NCBI RefSeq assembly: GCF_937952055.1
Contig: NZ_CALFYO010000020.1
Coordinates: 1 to 64,000 of the forward strand
Source: an uncultured Piscinibacter sp.
GTDB lineage: Bacteria > Pseudomonadota > Gammaproteobacteria > Burkholderiales > Burkholderiaceae_C
Length of the DNA stretch: 64,000 nucleotides
Direction of reading: 5' to 3'
The notes beneath the pieces are model-generated. The model did not search any database, was not told the origin of the DNA, and worked only from the letters and a program-made list of their open reading frames with translations. The position numbers and the translations under genes are program-made. This document shows, in pieces, positions 16,980-25,926 of the stretch (position 1 is the stretch's first letter; each line of letters begins with the position of its first letter).

Positions 16980-17756
16980 ATGCGCATCCTCATCGCCAAC
17001 GACGACGGCTACCTGGCTCCTGGCATCGCCGCGCTGATCCAGGCCTGTGCCGGGCTCGGCGAGCTCGACGTGGTAGCCCCGGAGCAGAACGCGAGCGGCA
17101 CCTCGAACTCCCTGACCCTGACGCGCCCGCTGTCCGTCTACGCGGCTCGCCATGCGCATGGCGAGGCGGTGAACTCCTTCCGCTACATCAACGGCACGCC
17201 ATCGGACTGCGTTCACGTGGCGCTCACCGGTCTGCTGCCGCAGCGCCCGGACCTCGTCGTCTCGGGCATCAACAACGGTGCCAATATGGGCGACGACACG
17301 CTCTACTCCGGCACGGTGGCCGCGGCGATGGAGGGCTTCCTGTTCGGCATCCCGGCGATCGCCTTCTCGCAGGTCGAGAAGGGCTGGGCGAACCTCGATG
17401 CGGCCGCCCGCGTCGCGCGCAGCGTGATCGAGCAGGCGCTGCGCCAGCCGCCCGCCGGCGGAGCCTGGCTGCTCAACGTGAACATCCCCAACAGCGCCGA
17501 TGCCGATCGCCTGCCGCGCCAGGTCACGCGCCTCGGGCGGCGACACGCGAGCGAGCCGGTGATCCGGCAGACGAGCCCGCGCGGCGAAACGATCTACTGG
17601 ATCGGTCCGGCCGGCGATGCACGCGAAGGCGGCGAGGGCACCGACTTCCACGCCGTCGCCAACGGGGCGGTCTCGGTCACGCCCCTGCAGGTCGACCTTA
17701 CCGACCATGCCGCGCTGCCGGCCTGGCGTGCCTGGATGGGCGGGGCGGCTTCATGA
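16980..17756 (+). CDS. surE: 5'/3'-nucleotidase SurE
   Basis: 258 aa, full length for the family. The metal site is ILIANDDGYLAPGI, with Asp8 and Asp9, the Ser/Asn region ASGTSNSLT, and NGTPSDCVHVAL. It removes phosphate from nucleoside monophosphates and is linked to stationary-phase survival. Its stop overlaps the pcm start (ATGA), forming the conserved surE-pcm-nlpD-rpoS stress cluster. Confidence 0.96.
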   Translation: MRILIANDDGYLAPGIAALIQACAGLGELDVVAPEQNASGTSNSLTLTRPLSVYAARHAHGEAVNSFRYINGTPSDCVHVALTGLLPQRPDLVVSGINNGANMGDDTLYSGTVAAAMEGFLFGIPAIAFSQVEKGWANLDAAARVARSVIEQALRQPPAGGAWLLNVNIPNSADADRLPRQVTRLGRRHASEPVIRQTSPRGETIYWIGPAGDAREGGEGTDFHAVANGAVSVTPLQVDLTDHAALPAWRAWMGGAAS

Positions 17757-18571
17757 GCGACGCGGGCTCGAAGGGCTCGCGATTCCCTTTGCGGCTCGAC
17801 CAGGTCGGTCGCGCCGTCGCTTCGCCGAAGACGCCGCTGCTGCGGCCACAGGCGCCGCTGCAGCAAGCCCATCTCGACGCATCGCGGCGCAGCGCGCCGT
17901 CGGGAATCGGACTGGACTCGGCCGATGTGCGCCGGCGCATGGTGCAGCGCCTGCATGCGCAGGGGCTGCGACACGAAGCCGTGATCGCGGCGCTGGATGC
18001 CGTGCCGCGCCATCTGTTCGTCGACGCTGCGCTGGCGACGCAGGCCTACGAGGACACGAGCTTGCCGATCGGCCACGGTCAGACGATCTCCAAGCCGTCG
18101 GTGGTCGGGCGCATGCTCGAGTTGCTGATGCTGGGCGCCAGCGCGCGCGCCCACGGCTCGCTGGCAAGGACGCTCGAGATCGGCACCGGCTGCGGCTATC
18201 AGGCCGCACTCCTGGCCCGGCTGTCCCAGCAGGTGCTGTCGATCGAGCGCCTGCGCCCGCTGCACGAGAAAGCCCGCGAGCATCTGGCGCCGTTGCGCAT
18301 GACGAACTTGCGTCTGGTGTATGGTGACGGCATGCGGGGACACCCGCCGAACGCGCCCTACGACAGCATCATCGCCGCGGCGGGCGGCGAGGCGCTGCCG
18401 CCGGCCTGGCTGGAGCAGCTGGCGGTGGGCGGGCGCCTCGTGGCGCCGCTGCAGGAACCACGAACACACAGTCAGGTCCTTGTCGTGGTGGATCGCCACG
18501 AAGGCGGCTACGAGCACAGCGTCCACGAAGCGGTGAAGTTCGTGCCTCTAAAATCAGGTCTCGGTGGATGA
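17753..18571 (+). CDS. pcm: Protein-L-isoaspartate O-methyltransferase
   Basis: 272 aa from ATG 17753, which overlaps the surE stop. An N-terminal extension of about 60 residues rich in proline and arginine precedes the family core, which starts near VRRRMVQRLHAQGL. Motifs: VPRHLFVD, LPIGHGQTISKP and the SAM-binding LEIGTGCGYQAALLA, then VYGDG. It repairs isoaspartyl damage in ageing proteins. The extension is longer than in E. coli, so a later start is possible. Confidence 0.93.
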   Translation: MSDAGSKGSRFPLRLDQVGRAVASPKTPLLRPQAPLQQAHLDASRRSAPSGIGLDSADVRRRMVQRLHAQGLRHEAVIAALDAVPRHLFVDAALATQAYEDTSLPIGHGQTISKPSVVGRMLELLMLGASARAHGSLARTLEIGTGCGYQAALLARLSQQVLSIERLRPLHEKAREHLAPLRMTNLRLVYGDGMRGHPPNAPYDSIIAAAGGEALPPAWLEQLAVGGRLVAPLQEPRTHSQVLVVVDRHEGGYEHSVHEAVKFVPLKSGLGG

Positions 18572-18574
18572 CGA

Positions 18575-19501
18575 ATGAATGAACGGAAGGTGAGTCCCTC
18601 GTCGGCGCGCGGCGCAGGCATGGCCACGGTGCTGTGCGCCGCGCTGCTGCTGGCCGGTTGCGCCGGATCGAAGTATCCGGCGCCGGTGGAGGATCGTCTG
18701 ATCGCCCGCAGCACGCCCACGATCGTGGCGCCAGGACCGGGCGCGGTGCCCGCACAACCTGCCGCCGACGCCACCAAGCCACTGCCCGGCGCCGAGAACG
18801 CGGGCAAGCCCGGCTACTACACCGTGAAGCCCGGCGACACGATGATCCGCGTCGGGCTGGAGAGCGGCCAGAACTGGAAGGATCTGGTCAAGTGGAACAA
18901 CCTCGAGAACGCCAACGTGATCGAGGTCGGCCAGGTGCTGCGCGTCATCCCGCCGGGTTCGGACGCCGGCGTGTCGACGCGGCCCGTGACCACGGCCAAG
19001 ATCGAGGCGCGGCCGCTCGACGCCAAGCCGTCGGCGGCCGGCGGCACGCCGGTGGCCGCGACCGCGCCGTCCGCATCGCCGGCGGTCGTTGCAGCCACCG
19101 CGGCGGCAGCCGCCGCCACGCGCGATGGTGACGACGACATCAACTGGATGTGGCCGGCGACCGGGCCCATCAACGGTGGCTTCGAGGAGGGCAAGAGCAA
19201 GGGCCTGGGCATCGCCGGAAAGCTCGGTGATCCAGTGCTCGCCGCTGCCGATGGCAAGGTGGTCTACGCCGGATCGGGGCTGCGTGGCTACGGCAACCTG
19301 GTGATCCTCAAGCACAATGCCACCTACCTCACCGCCTACGCCCACAACCAGACCTTGCTGGTCAAGGAAGATCAGGCAGTCAAGCGCGGCCAGAAGATCG
19401 CGGAAATGGGCAACACCGATTCCGACCGGGTCTTGCTGCACTTCGAGATCCGCAAGCAAGGCAAGCCGGTCGATCCGGCAAAGCTGCTACCGCCGCGCTG
19501 A
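18575..19501 (+). CDS. nlpD: LysM/LytM lipoprotein NlpD
   Basis: 308 aa. Signal and lipobox LLLAGC with lipid-attachment Cys29; an ATG at residue 16 could be the true start. A LysM domain (about 86-130, YYTVKPGDT) binds peptidoglycan. The C-terminal M23/LytM domain (about 195-305) lacks the first catalytic histidine (SKGLGIAG in place of an H-x-G-x-D pattern). As in known NlpD proteins it probably activates an amidase during division and is not itself an enzyme. It sits four bases after pcm and 24 bp before rpoS; in E. coli the main rpoS promoter lies inside nlpD. Confidence 0.94.
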   Translation: MNERKVSPSSARGAGMATVLCAALLLAGCAGSKYPAPVEDRLIARSTPTIVAPGPGAVPAQPAADATKPLPGAENAGKPGYYTVKPGDTMIRVGLESGQNWKDLVKWNNLENANVIEVGQVLRVIPPGSDAGVSTRPVTTAKIEARPLDAKPSAAGGTPVAATAPSASPAVVAATAAAAAATRDGDDDINWMWPATGPINGGFEEGKSKGLGIAGKLGDPVLAAADGKVVYAGSGLRGYGNLVILKHNATYLTAYAHNQTLLVKEDQAVKRGQKIAEMGNTDSDRVLLHFEIRKQGKPVDPAKLLPPR

Positions 19502-19525
19502 CGGCGCACGCTCGAGGCCCGGACC

Positions 19526-20569
19526 ATGCCCAGAAAGCGCACATCGCTCGACGGGACATCGGTCAGCCCTCCGCCGCCGATCAACGGCCGTCCGCTGCCC
19601 GAGGCCGATGGCCCCGCGGCGGAGATCGACGGGCCCGACGGGCCCGACGTGGGTGACGGCGTTCCAGACATCGAACCCCGTGCGGTCGAACTGGCCGCCG
19701 GCGACGGCGAGGTCGGCAACACGCTGCAGACATATCTGCGCGAGATCCGCCGCGCGCCGCTGCTGACACCGCAGCAGGAGTACGACACCGCCGTGCGGGC
19801 ACGCGCGGGCGAGTTCGCGGCCCGGCAGGCGATGATCGAGCACAACCTGCGCCTGGTCGTGAGCATCGCGAAGAACTACCTCGGGCGCGGGCTGCCCATG
19901 CCCGACTTGATCGAGGAAGGCAACCTGGGGCTGATGCACGCGATCGGCAAGTTCGAGCCCGAGCGTGGTTTCCGCTTCTCGACCTACGCCTCGTGGTGGA
20001 TCCGCCAGAGCATCGAGCGCGCGATCATGCACCAGGCCCGCCTGGTGCGGCTGCCGGTGCATGTGGTGCGGGAGCTCAACCAGGTGCTGAAGGCGCGCCG
20101 CAGCCTCGAATCGCAATTGCCGGGCGACTTCGACGGCGAGCGTCAGGTGCGCGTGGAGGACGTGGCGGCTGCGGTCGGTCGGCCGGTGCAGGAGGTGGCC
20201 GACCTGCTGCGCTTTGCCGAGCAGCCTACCTCGCTCGACGCGCCGCTCGAGCGCCACCCGGCCGAAGGCGGTTCCGAATCGCTGCTCGACAGCGTGGCCG
20301 ACGACGGCGCCTCCGATCCGATGAGCCTGACGCTGTCCAACGAGGTCGAGCGCCTGCTCGCGCACGGCCTCGACGAGTTGAACGACCGAGAACGCGAAGT
20401 CCTCGCCGGTCGCTACGGCCTGCGCGACCGCGAGCCGGAGACCCTGGAGGTGCTGGCCGAGCGGCTCGGGCTGACGCGCGAGCGCATCCGGCAGATCCAG
20501 CAGGAGGCGCTGGTCAAGCTCAAGCGCCGCATGCTGCGCAACGGCATCGACCGCGACTCGGTCTTCTAG
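19526..20569 (+). CDS. rpoS: Stationary-phase sigma factor RpoS
   Basis: 347 aa. Region 1.2 (VGNTLQTYLREIRRAPLL), region 2 with GRGLPMPDLIEEGNLGLMHA and FSTYASWWIRQSIERAI, region 3, and region 4 ending with LTRERIRQIQQEALVKL. The position after nlpD distinguishes it from RpoD and RpoH. An N-terminal extension of about 70 residues is proline-rich and acidic. It directs the general stress response. Its TAG stop overlaps the stop of the convergent dehydrogenase gene. Confidence 0.95.
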   Translation: MPRKRTSLDGTSVSPPPPINGRPLPEADGPAAEIDGPDGPDVGDGVPDIEPRAVELAAGDGEVGNTLQTYLREIRRAPLLTPQQEYDTAVRARAGEFAARQAMIEHNLRLVVSIAKNYLGRGLPMPDLIEEGNLGLMHAIGKFEPERGFRFSTYASWWIRQSIERAIMHQARLVRLPVHVVRELNQVLKARRSLESQLPGDFDGERQVRVEDVAAAVGRPVQEVADLLRFAEQPTSLDAPLERHPAEGGSESLLDSVADDGASDPMSLTLSNEVERLLAHGLDELNDREREVLAGRYGLRDREPETLEVLAERLGLTRERIRQIQQEALVKLKRRMLRNGIDRDSVF

Positions 20570-21714
20570 AGCGAGGCTTCGAGCATCTGCCGGTAGTCCT
20601 CGCGCGTGGCGATGCGCGGGTTGGTCTTGTGGCAATGGTCGGCCATCGCGCCGTCGATGACGCGCTCGAAGAGATCGGCACCCACGCCCATCGCGCGCAG
20701 GCCGCTGGGCAGGCCGAGCCGAGCATTCATGTCGCGGATCGCCTCGGCGATCTCGCTGCCGGCGGCGTCGCTGGCACCGATGCCCATCGCATGGGCCAGC
20801 CGCGCCAGGCGGCGCTCACGCACCATCGACTCCGCCGGCGCATTGAAGCGCACCACGGCCGGCAGAAACACCGCATTGAGCGTGCCGTGATGCAGCTTCG
20901 GATTCACGCCGCCCAGGCTGTGGCTGAGGCTGTGCACGCAACCGAGTCCCTTCTGGAAGGCCATCGCACCCTGCATGCTGGCGCTCATCATCTGCCAACG
21001 CGCCTCGCGATCGGCGCCGTCGCGGGTGGCACGCTCGATGTGAGCCCAGCCGCGCTCGAGCCCATCGAGGCCGATGCCGTCGGCCGGCGGGTTGACGGCC
21101 GGCGCCATGAAGGTTTCGAGGCAGTGCGCGATGGCGTCCATGCCGGTGGCGGCAGTCAGCAGCGGCGGCAGGCCCAGCGTGAGCTCGGGGTCGCAGATCG
21201 CCGCCTTGGGCACCAGGTGCCAGCTGTGGAAGCCGAGCTTGCGGCCGTCGTCGACGATGACGATGGCGCCGCGCGCCACCTCGCTGCCGGTGCCGGCGGT
21301 CGTGGGCACGGCGATCAGCGGTGCGACTCGCTCGCTGATCCTCGGGCTGCCGCCTTCGATCGTGGCGTAGGTCTTCAGCGGGCCCTCGTGCGTCGCGGCG
21401 ATCGCCACGCCCTTGGCGAGGTCGATGCTCGAACCACCGCCGACGGCGACCAGGCCGTCGCAGCCCTGCGCCTGGAACGTCGCCACCGCCGCGCGAACGG
21501 CGGCTTCGGTCGGATTGGAGGGCGTCTGGTCGAACACCGCGTGGGGCAGGGTGCCGAGCGACGCGAGCGCCTTGTCGAGCACGCCGGCGGCGCGCACGCC
21601 GGCGTCGGTGACGACCAGCGGCCTGCGCATGCCAACACGTTCGCACTCCTGCGGCAGCAGCGACACGGCACCGAAGTCGAGCTGGATCTGGGTGATGTAG
21701 TTGATGAAGGCCAT
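20566..21714 (-). CDS. Iron-containing alcohol dehydrogenase
   Basis: 382 aa from ATG 21714 (MAFINYITQIQLDFGAV). The family signs are GGGSSIDLAKGVAI (NAD binding), PTTAGTGSEVARGA and the metal ligands in MDAIAHCLETF, HSLSHSLGG and HHGTLNAVFLP. It oxidises an alcohol or reduces an aldehyde with NAD(P). The frame extends upstream but the extra residues are non-family. Convergent with rpoS, the two stop codons overlapping. Confidence 0.92.
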   Translation of the reverse strand: MAFINYITQIQLDFGAVSLLPQECERVGMRRPLVVTDAGVRAAGVLDKALASLGTLPHAVFDQTPSNPTEAAVRAAVATFQAQGCDGLVAVGGGSSIDLAKGVAIAATHEGPLKTYATIEGGSPRISERVAPLIAVPTTAGTGSEVARGAIVIVDDGRKLGFHSWHLVPKAAICDPELTLGLPPLLTAATGMDAIAHCLETFMAPAVNPPADGIGLDGLERGWAHIERATRDGADREARWQMMSASMQGAMAFQKGLGCVHSLSHSLGGVNPKLHHGTLNAVFLPAVVRFNAPAESMVRERRLARLAHAMGIGASDAAGSEIAEAIRDMNARLGLPSGLRAMGVGADLFERVIDGAMADHCHKTNPRIATREDYRQMLEASL

Positions 21715-21785
21715 GCAGCCGAGTGTAGGGGGCGGCTCGCGTCCTGCAAGCGGGACCACCCGATGTGGCAGACTGCCGCGCGGCC

Positions 21786-22724
21786 ATGAGCACCCATCTG
21801 CTGACCCCGCGCATGGCCGGCCTGCTGGAGCGGATCCGCCGCGCCAACCGTCCGGCCTTCCACACCATGACACCCGCCGAGGCGCGCGTCGCCTATGTGG
21901 CAGCCGCCGAAGTGCTGGACCTGCCGCGTGCGAAGCTGGCGCGCGTCGAGAACCTGCAGTTGCCGGGCGCCGGCGCTGCGATGCTCGACGCTCGCCGCTA
22001 TCGCGCGGGCGAGCGCACGCGAGGAACGCTGCTCTATCTGCACGGTGGCGGCTTCACCATCGGCGGGCTGGAGACGCACGACAGCCTGTGCCGGCAGCTC
22101 GCCCTGCACAGCGATGCCGAGGTGCTCGCCCTCGACTACCGGCTCGCCCCCGAGCATCGTTTTCCGACCGCCGTCGAGGACGCCTGGACGGCGTTGCGCT
22201 GGCTCTGGACTGAGGGCCGCACGTTCGGCTTCGACGCCGCGCGCCTGGCCGTCGGCGGCGACAGCGCCGGCGGCACGCTCGCGGCGGTCGCCGCCATCCT
22301 GGCGCGTGATCACGGTCTACCGCTGCGCGCGCAACTGCTTGTCTCGCCGGGCACGACGGCGCATGCGGACACCGCCTCGCACCGCCTGTTCGCCAACGGC
22401 TTCCTGCTCGACGCGACCACCATCGAGTGGTTCTTCGAGCAGTACATCGAACGCTCCCAGCGCAGTGACTGGCGCTTCGCGCCCTTGAACGCCCACGACC
22501 TGGAAGGCGTTGCACCGGCCTGCGTCGTGCTGGCCGAATGCGATCCGCTGTGCGACGAGGGCATCGCCTATGCGGACCGCCTGCGTGCAGCCGGGGTCGC
22601 GGTCACGCTGGATCTGGTGCGCGGCGTGACGCATGATTTCATCAAGATGGGCCGCGTCCTAGACGAAGCTCGCCACGCGCAGGCCACGCTCGGCGCTGCG
22701 CTGAGAAAGGCTTTCGAACCATGA
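21786..22724 (+). CDS. Alpha/beta hydrolase (HSL-type esterase)
   Basis: 312 aa. Oxyanion motif LYLHGGGFTIGG, nucleophile GGDSAGGTLAA, catalytic Asp near ECDPLCDEG and His in VTHDF. This is the hormone-sensitive-lipase family, acting on short-chain esters. The start overlaps no neighbour; the stop overlaps the next gene's ATG (ATGA), suggesting joint expression with the thioesterase fusion. Confidence 0.92.
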   Translation: MSTHLLTPRMAGLLERIRRANRPAFHTMTPAEARVAYVAAAEVLDLPRAKLARVENLQLPGAGAAMLDARRYRAGERTRGTLLYLHGGGFTIGGLETHDSLCRQLALHSDAEVLALDYRLAPEHRFPTAVEDAWTALRWLWTEGRTFGFDAARLAVGGDSAGGTLAAVAAILARDHGLPLRAQLLVSPGTTAHADTASHRLFANGFLLDATTIEWFFEQYIERSQRSDWRFAPLNAHDLEGVAPACVVLAECDPLCDEGIAYADRLRAAGVAVTLDLVRGVTHDFIKMGRVLDEARHAQATLGAALRKAFEP

Positions 22725-23578
22725 AGCGAAACGAGTTCCGGTTCTTCGACCGCCTGCGCGTGCGCTGGGCGGAGATCGACGCGCAGAAGATCGTCTTCAA
22801 CGCGCACTACCTCATGTACTTCGACACTGCGGTCGCCGGCTACTGGCGCGCGCTGGCGTTGCCTTACGCGCAGTCGATGGAGTCGCTCGGCGGAGACCTC
22901 TATGTGCGCAAGGCCACCGTCGAGTACCACGGCTCGGCGCGGTACGACGACCGGCTCGACATCGGCATGCGCTGCGGTCGCATCGGCAATTCGTCGATCC
23001 AGTTCCTCGGCGCCGTGTTCCGCGGCGACGAATTGCTCGTCGAGGGCGAGCTGATCTACGTGTTCGCCGACCCGCACAGCCAGAGCTCGCGAGCGGTGCC
23101 CGCGCCCTTGCGCGAGGTGCTGCAGGGCTTCGAGGCCGGGAAAGCCATGGTCGAGGTGCGGCTAGGCGGCTGGGACAGCCTGGGCGTCGACGCCAGCGCC
23201 ATTCGTACAGCGGTCTTCGTGGACGAACAGCGCATCCCGGCCGAGATGGAGTGGGACACCGCCGACGCCGAGTGCGTGCATGCGGTGGCCTACAACCGCT
23301 TCGGACTGCCGCTGGCCACCGGCCGCCTGCTGCAGCACGTGCCCGGCGTGGCCAAGATCGGGCGCATGGCGGTCAGCCAGGCGGTGCGCGGCAGCGGCGT
23401 GGGGCGCGAGGTGCTCGAGGCCCTGATGAAGGTGGCTCGCATGCGCGGCGACCACGAAGTGCTGCTGCACGCGCAGACCAGCGCTGCCGCGTTCTATGCA
23501 CGCGCCGGGTTCGTCCCGCGCGGGGCGCAATTCGAGGAAGCCGGCATCCCGCACGTCGAGATGGTGCGGGCACTGTAG
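22721..23578 (+). CDS. YbgC-like acyl-CoA thioesterase fused to GNAT acetyltransferase
   Basis: 285 aa. Residues 1-130 are a hot-dog 4HBT thioesterase (VRWAEIDAQKIVFNAHYLMY with the catalytic Asp, then VEYHGSARYDD). Residues about 145-285 are a GNAT domain (FVDEQRIPAEMEWD, GRMAVSQAVRGSGVGREVLE with the acetyl-CoA loop, FYARAGFVPRG). Both halves act on acyl-CoA, so a linked role in acyl-group handling is plausible. Both domains look complete. Confidence 0.9.
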   Translation: MKRNEFRFFDRLRVRWAEIDAQKIVFNAHYLMYFDTAVAGYWRALALPYAQSMESLGGDLYVRKATVEYHGSARYDDRLDIGMRCGRIGNSSIQFLGAVFRGDELLVEGELIYVFADPHSQSSRAVPAPLREVLQGFEAGKAMVEVRLGGWDSLGVDASAIRTAVFVDEQRIPAEMEWDTADAECVHAVAYNRFGLPLATGRLLQHVPGVAKIGRMAVSQAVRGSGVGREVLEALMKVARMRGDHEVLLHAQTSAAAFYARAGFVPRGAQFEEAGIPHVEMVRAL

Positions 23579-23600
23579 CGCCGGGGAGGCCTCCCGACGA

Positions 23601-24563
23601 TCAGCCGGAGACGGCAGTGGTGCGGCGCCGTCTCGACTCGGGTCGCAGCAGGCTGCGCACCCGGCTGCGGCGCTGCGCGGCGGTCGCCGAGATGCCTTCG
23701 ATCTCCGACTCCGACACCGCGCCGCCTTGTACGGCCTGCACCGCATCGCCGGCGCTGTAGCGCGGCGGCCAGTGGTTCAACGTGGCGCGGCGCAGCAGCG
23801 CCATGCCGCCGACCGGCGAGAAGCTGCGCTCGAACACATGCGTCACGTTGTGCCGGTTGACGCGCTCGGTGATGACGAGCGTCGAGCAGCGCGTGCCGTA
23901 AAGCTGATCGGGCGATCGGATGAAGGCCGGTGCCAGCATGCGCTCCTTGTCGAGCCCGACGCCGGTGTCGGGCAGGTCGGCGTCGTCCGGCACGCGGCGG
24001 TCGGCCAAGGCATCGAACAGGCGATTGGCGAGTTCGTCCACCGAGCGGGACTGGACGATCGCATCACGGGTGCGCGACTTCAGTGCCGTCACCTTGGGCC
24101 AAGGCGTGTCGAGCCCGGCATTGGACAGGCCGTACACGCCCCGTTCGAGGCGCTGGGGGTGAGCGCCGGTGTTGCTCGCCCAATAGCACTCACCGAGCGA
24201 GAAGTCGGCGGCGATCAGGTTGAACCCGTTGTAGCCCGCCAGCACGGTTCGCATCCAGAACTGGTCGACGCGCTCGCGGGCAGCCAGCCAGTCCGCCACG
24301 ATGCGGCCGCGCGATGGCGCCGCCGGGTCGTTGCGTGCAGGATCGCGCACGTTGGTGAGCAGGCCGAGGCGACCCTCGGCCGTCAGGCCCAGCCAGGTAC
24401 CGCCGGCATCGAGGTCACGGCCACCGAGGATGGGCGTCGCACCAGGCCCCCTCGTCCACCAAGCCAGGCGCGCCGCCGGCCGCGCGAAGTACTCGTCGCG
24501 GTTGGCCGCCACCACCAGCGGGAAGCGGCGGTCCTCGTCGAGGGCCAGCGTCAGGAGGCACAT
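23601..24563 (-). CDS. NRDE (TANGO2-like) family protein
   Basis: 320 aa. The family start is MCLLTLALDEDRRFPLVVAA followed by NRDE, and GLLTNVRDP and GYNGFNLIAADF follow. Ntn-hydrolase-like fold with a Cys at position 2; the biochemical role is uncertain (heme or acyl-lipid handling has been proposed for relatives). Its start overlaps the end of the DUF4936 gene by 13 bases. Confidence 0.88.
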   Translation of the reverse strand: MCLLTLALDEDRRFPLVVAANRDEYFARPAARLAWWTRGPGATPILGGRDLDAGGTWLGLTAEGRLGLLTNVRDPARNDPAAPSRGRIVADWLAARERVDQFWMRTVLAGYNGFNLIAADFSLGECYWASNTGAHPQRLERGVYGLSNAGLDTPWPKVTALKSRTRDAIVQSRSVDELANRLFDALADRRVPDDADLPDTGVGLDKERMLAPAFIRSPDQLYGTRCSTLVITERVNRHNVTHVFERSFSPVGGMALLRRATLNHWPPRYSAGDAVQAVQGGAVSESEIEGISATAAQRRSRVRSLLRPESRRRRTTAVSG

Positions 24564-24856
24564 GGGATGAACACCTCGGTGTGTCGGTCGCCCTCGATCA
24601 ACCCTGTCAGGCAGGCGGCGTGCGTTTCGATCTGCTGCTGGAGGCTGTCGTCGAGGGCGAGGCCGGAAGTCATGGTGTCCGAAGAGTAGGTTTCCATCCA
24701 GGTCAGCAGGCCCTGCTTCACCTCGGGACGTCGCAGCAACCGCGCCACCAGCCCGGGGTGTTCCAGGCGCAACCGGGCCTGGAACCCGCGCACCTTGGCC
24801 CGCACTGCATCGGCGTGGTCCGCGTGCGATCGATAGTAGATGAACAGCTCGCGCAC
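24551..24856 (-). CDS. DUF4936 family protein
   Basis: 101 aa using GTG 24856, which has GGAG five bases upstream; GTG 24862 is the alternative. The product begins VRELFIYYRSHADHADAVRA, typical of the family, and ends HTEVFIPCAS. It lies between ygfZ and the NRDE gene, as in other Burkholderiales. Function unknown. Confidence 0.78.
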   Translation of the reverse strand: MRELFIYYRSHADHADAVRAKVRGFQARLRLEHPGLVARLLRRPEVKQGLLTWMETYSSDTMTSGLALDDSLQQQIETHAACLTGLIEGDRHTEVFIPCAS

Positions 24857-24924
24857 CGGCACTCCGACGATCGTTCGGGGTTCGAGCCCGTGAAGTTTTG
24901 CCGTGCCGTCTGCCGCGCGGGCGC

Positions 24925-25848
24925 TCAGGCCGCGGCCGCCGATTCCAGGGGCACGGCGTAGGGCAGATCGCGGCGTTCCAGGCGCGGCCCGTCGGCGGCG
25001 GCCAGGTGCAGCGAGCCGCCTTCCAGCGCGGCCAGCTTCACCTCGGCGAGCACACGGCTCCCGCCGCCGGGCGAGGGCGCCGCATTGGCCACCAGGCCCG
25101 CCGGCTGGCCGGGGTCGGCACTGTGGAACAGCTCCTGACCCGCCTGCGCCGCCGCGGCCACGTCGAAGAGGAACAAGCGCCGCTTGATGGTGCCGCGGTA
25201 CTGACTGCGAGCAACGACCTCCTGGCCCGGATAGCAGCCCTTCTTGAAGTCGACCCCGCCGATCAATTCGAAGTTGACCATCTGCGGCACGAACTGGTCG
25301 GCGGTCGCCGCCTCCACGGTCGGCACGCCGCTGCTCACCTCCAGCCAGCGCCAGGCATCGAGGGCGATGGCGGGCAGCCCCTGCGGGGCTGGGCCGACCA
25401 GCATGGCTCGCTTCACGCCCAGCACGTCCGGCAGACGCAGCACCGTGCCGGCAGGGGCGTCGCGCCGCTCCCAGACGACGGCGTCGCCGAGCAGCGCGGC
25501 CGCCGCATCGCCCGCCAGTCCGTGCAAGGGCAGCTCCGCGCTCGCGTCGCTCAGCTTGCACTGAGCGCGCAGCACGAACATGGCCAAGCGCTTGAGCGTC
25601 GGCGCGAGCAGGTCGGCCGAGCAGGCAAGCAGGATCTCGTCGGGCCCACCCTGCCAGGCGACGAAACTCGCCTGCAGCCGCCCCTTGGCGGAGCAGAAGC
25701 CGGCCAGCACGGCACGTCCGCCATCGAGGTGCAGCATGTCGTTGGTCAGCTGGCCGTGCAGGAAGCTTGCGGCATCGGCGCCGCGAGCACGAATCACGCC
25801 GAGGTGCAGCAGCGCCACGACACCGTTGGTTGCGAAGTCGGTATGCAT
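24925..25848 (-). CDS. ygfZ: Folate-binding Fe-S assembly protein YgfZ
   Basis: 307 aa from ATG 25848. GcvT-like fold with the family signature KGCYPGQEVVARSQYRG, whose cysteine is essential in E. coli, and FLHGQLTNDM near the start. It uses folate in the repair or assembly of iron-sulfur clusters. Divergent from mltG, with 78 bp between the starts. Confidence 0.94.
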   Translation of the reverse strand: MHTDFATNGVVALLHLGVIRARGADAASFLHGQLTNDMLHLDGGRAVLAGFCSAKGRLQASFVAWQGGPDEILLACSADLLAPTLKRLAMFVLRAQCKLSDASAELPLHGLAGDAAAALLGDAVVWERRDAPAGTVLRLPDVLGVKRAMLVGPAPQGLPAIALDAWRWLEVSSGVPTVEAATADQFVPQMVNFELIGGVDFKKGCYPGQEVVARSQYRGTIKRRLFLFDVAAAAQAGQELFHSADPGQPAGLVANAAPSPGGGSRVLAEVKLAALEGGSLHLAAADGPRLERRDLPYAVPLESAAAA

Positions 25849-25926
25849 GTGCCGATTATCATCAGCCGCCATGAGATGCATCGCACAGGGGTCTCGCGGC
25901 ATGCGCCGCACGAGCCGTCACCTTCA

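Noticed and set aside
15899..17750. Long plus-strand frame running into pcm
   Set aside because: It is antisense to the quinone oxidoreductase and out of frame with surE; only the part from 17753 matches pcm.
24857..25561. Upstream extension of the DUF4936 frame
   Set aside because: The extension overlaps ygfZ on the same strand in another frame and is arginine/glycine-rich; the family begins at VRELFIYY.
24898..25926. Upstream extension of the mltG frame
   Set aside because: It is antisense to ygfZ and has shadow-frame composition; mltG has a proper start with a membrane anchor at 25927.
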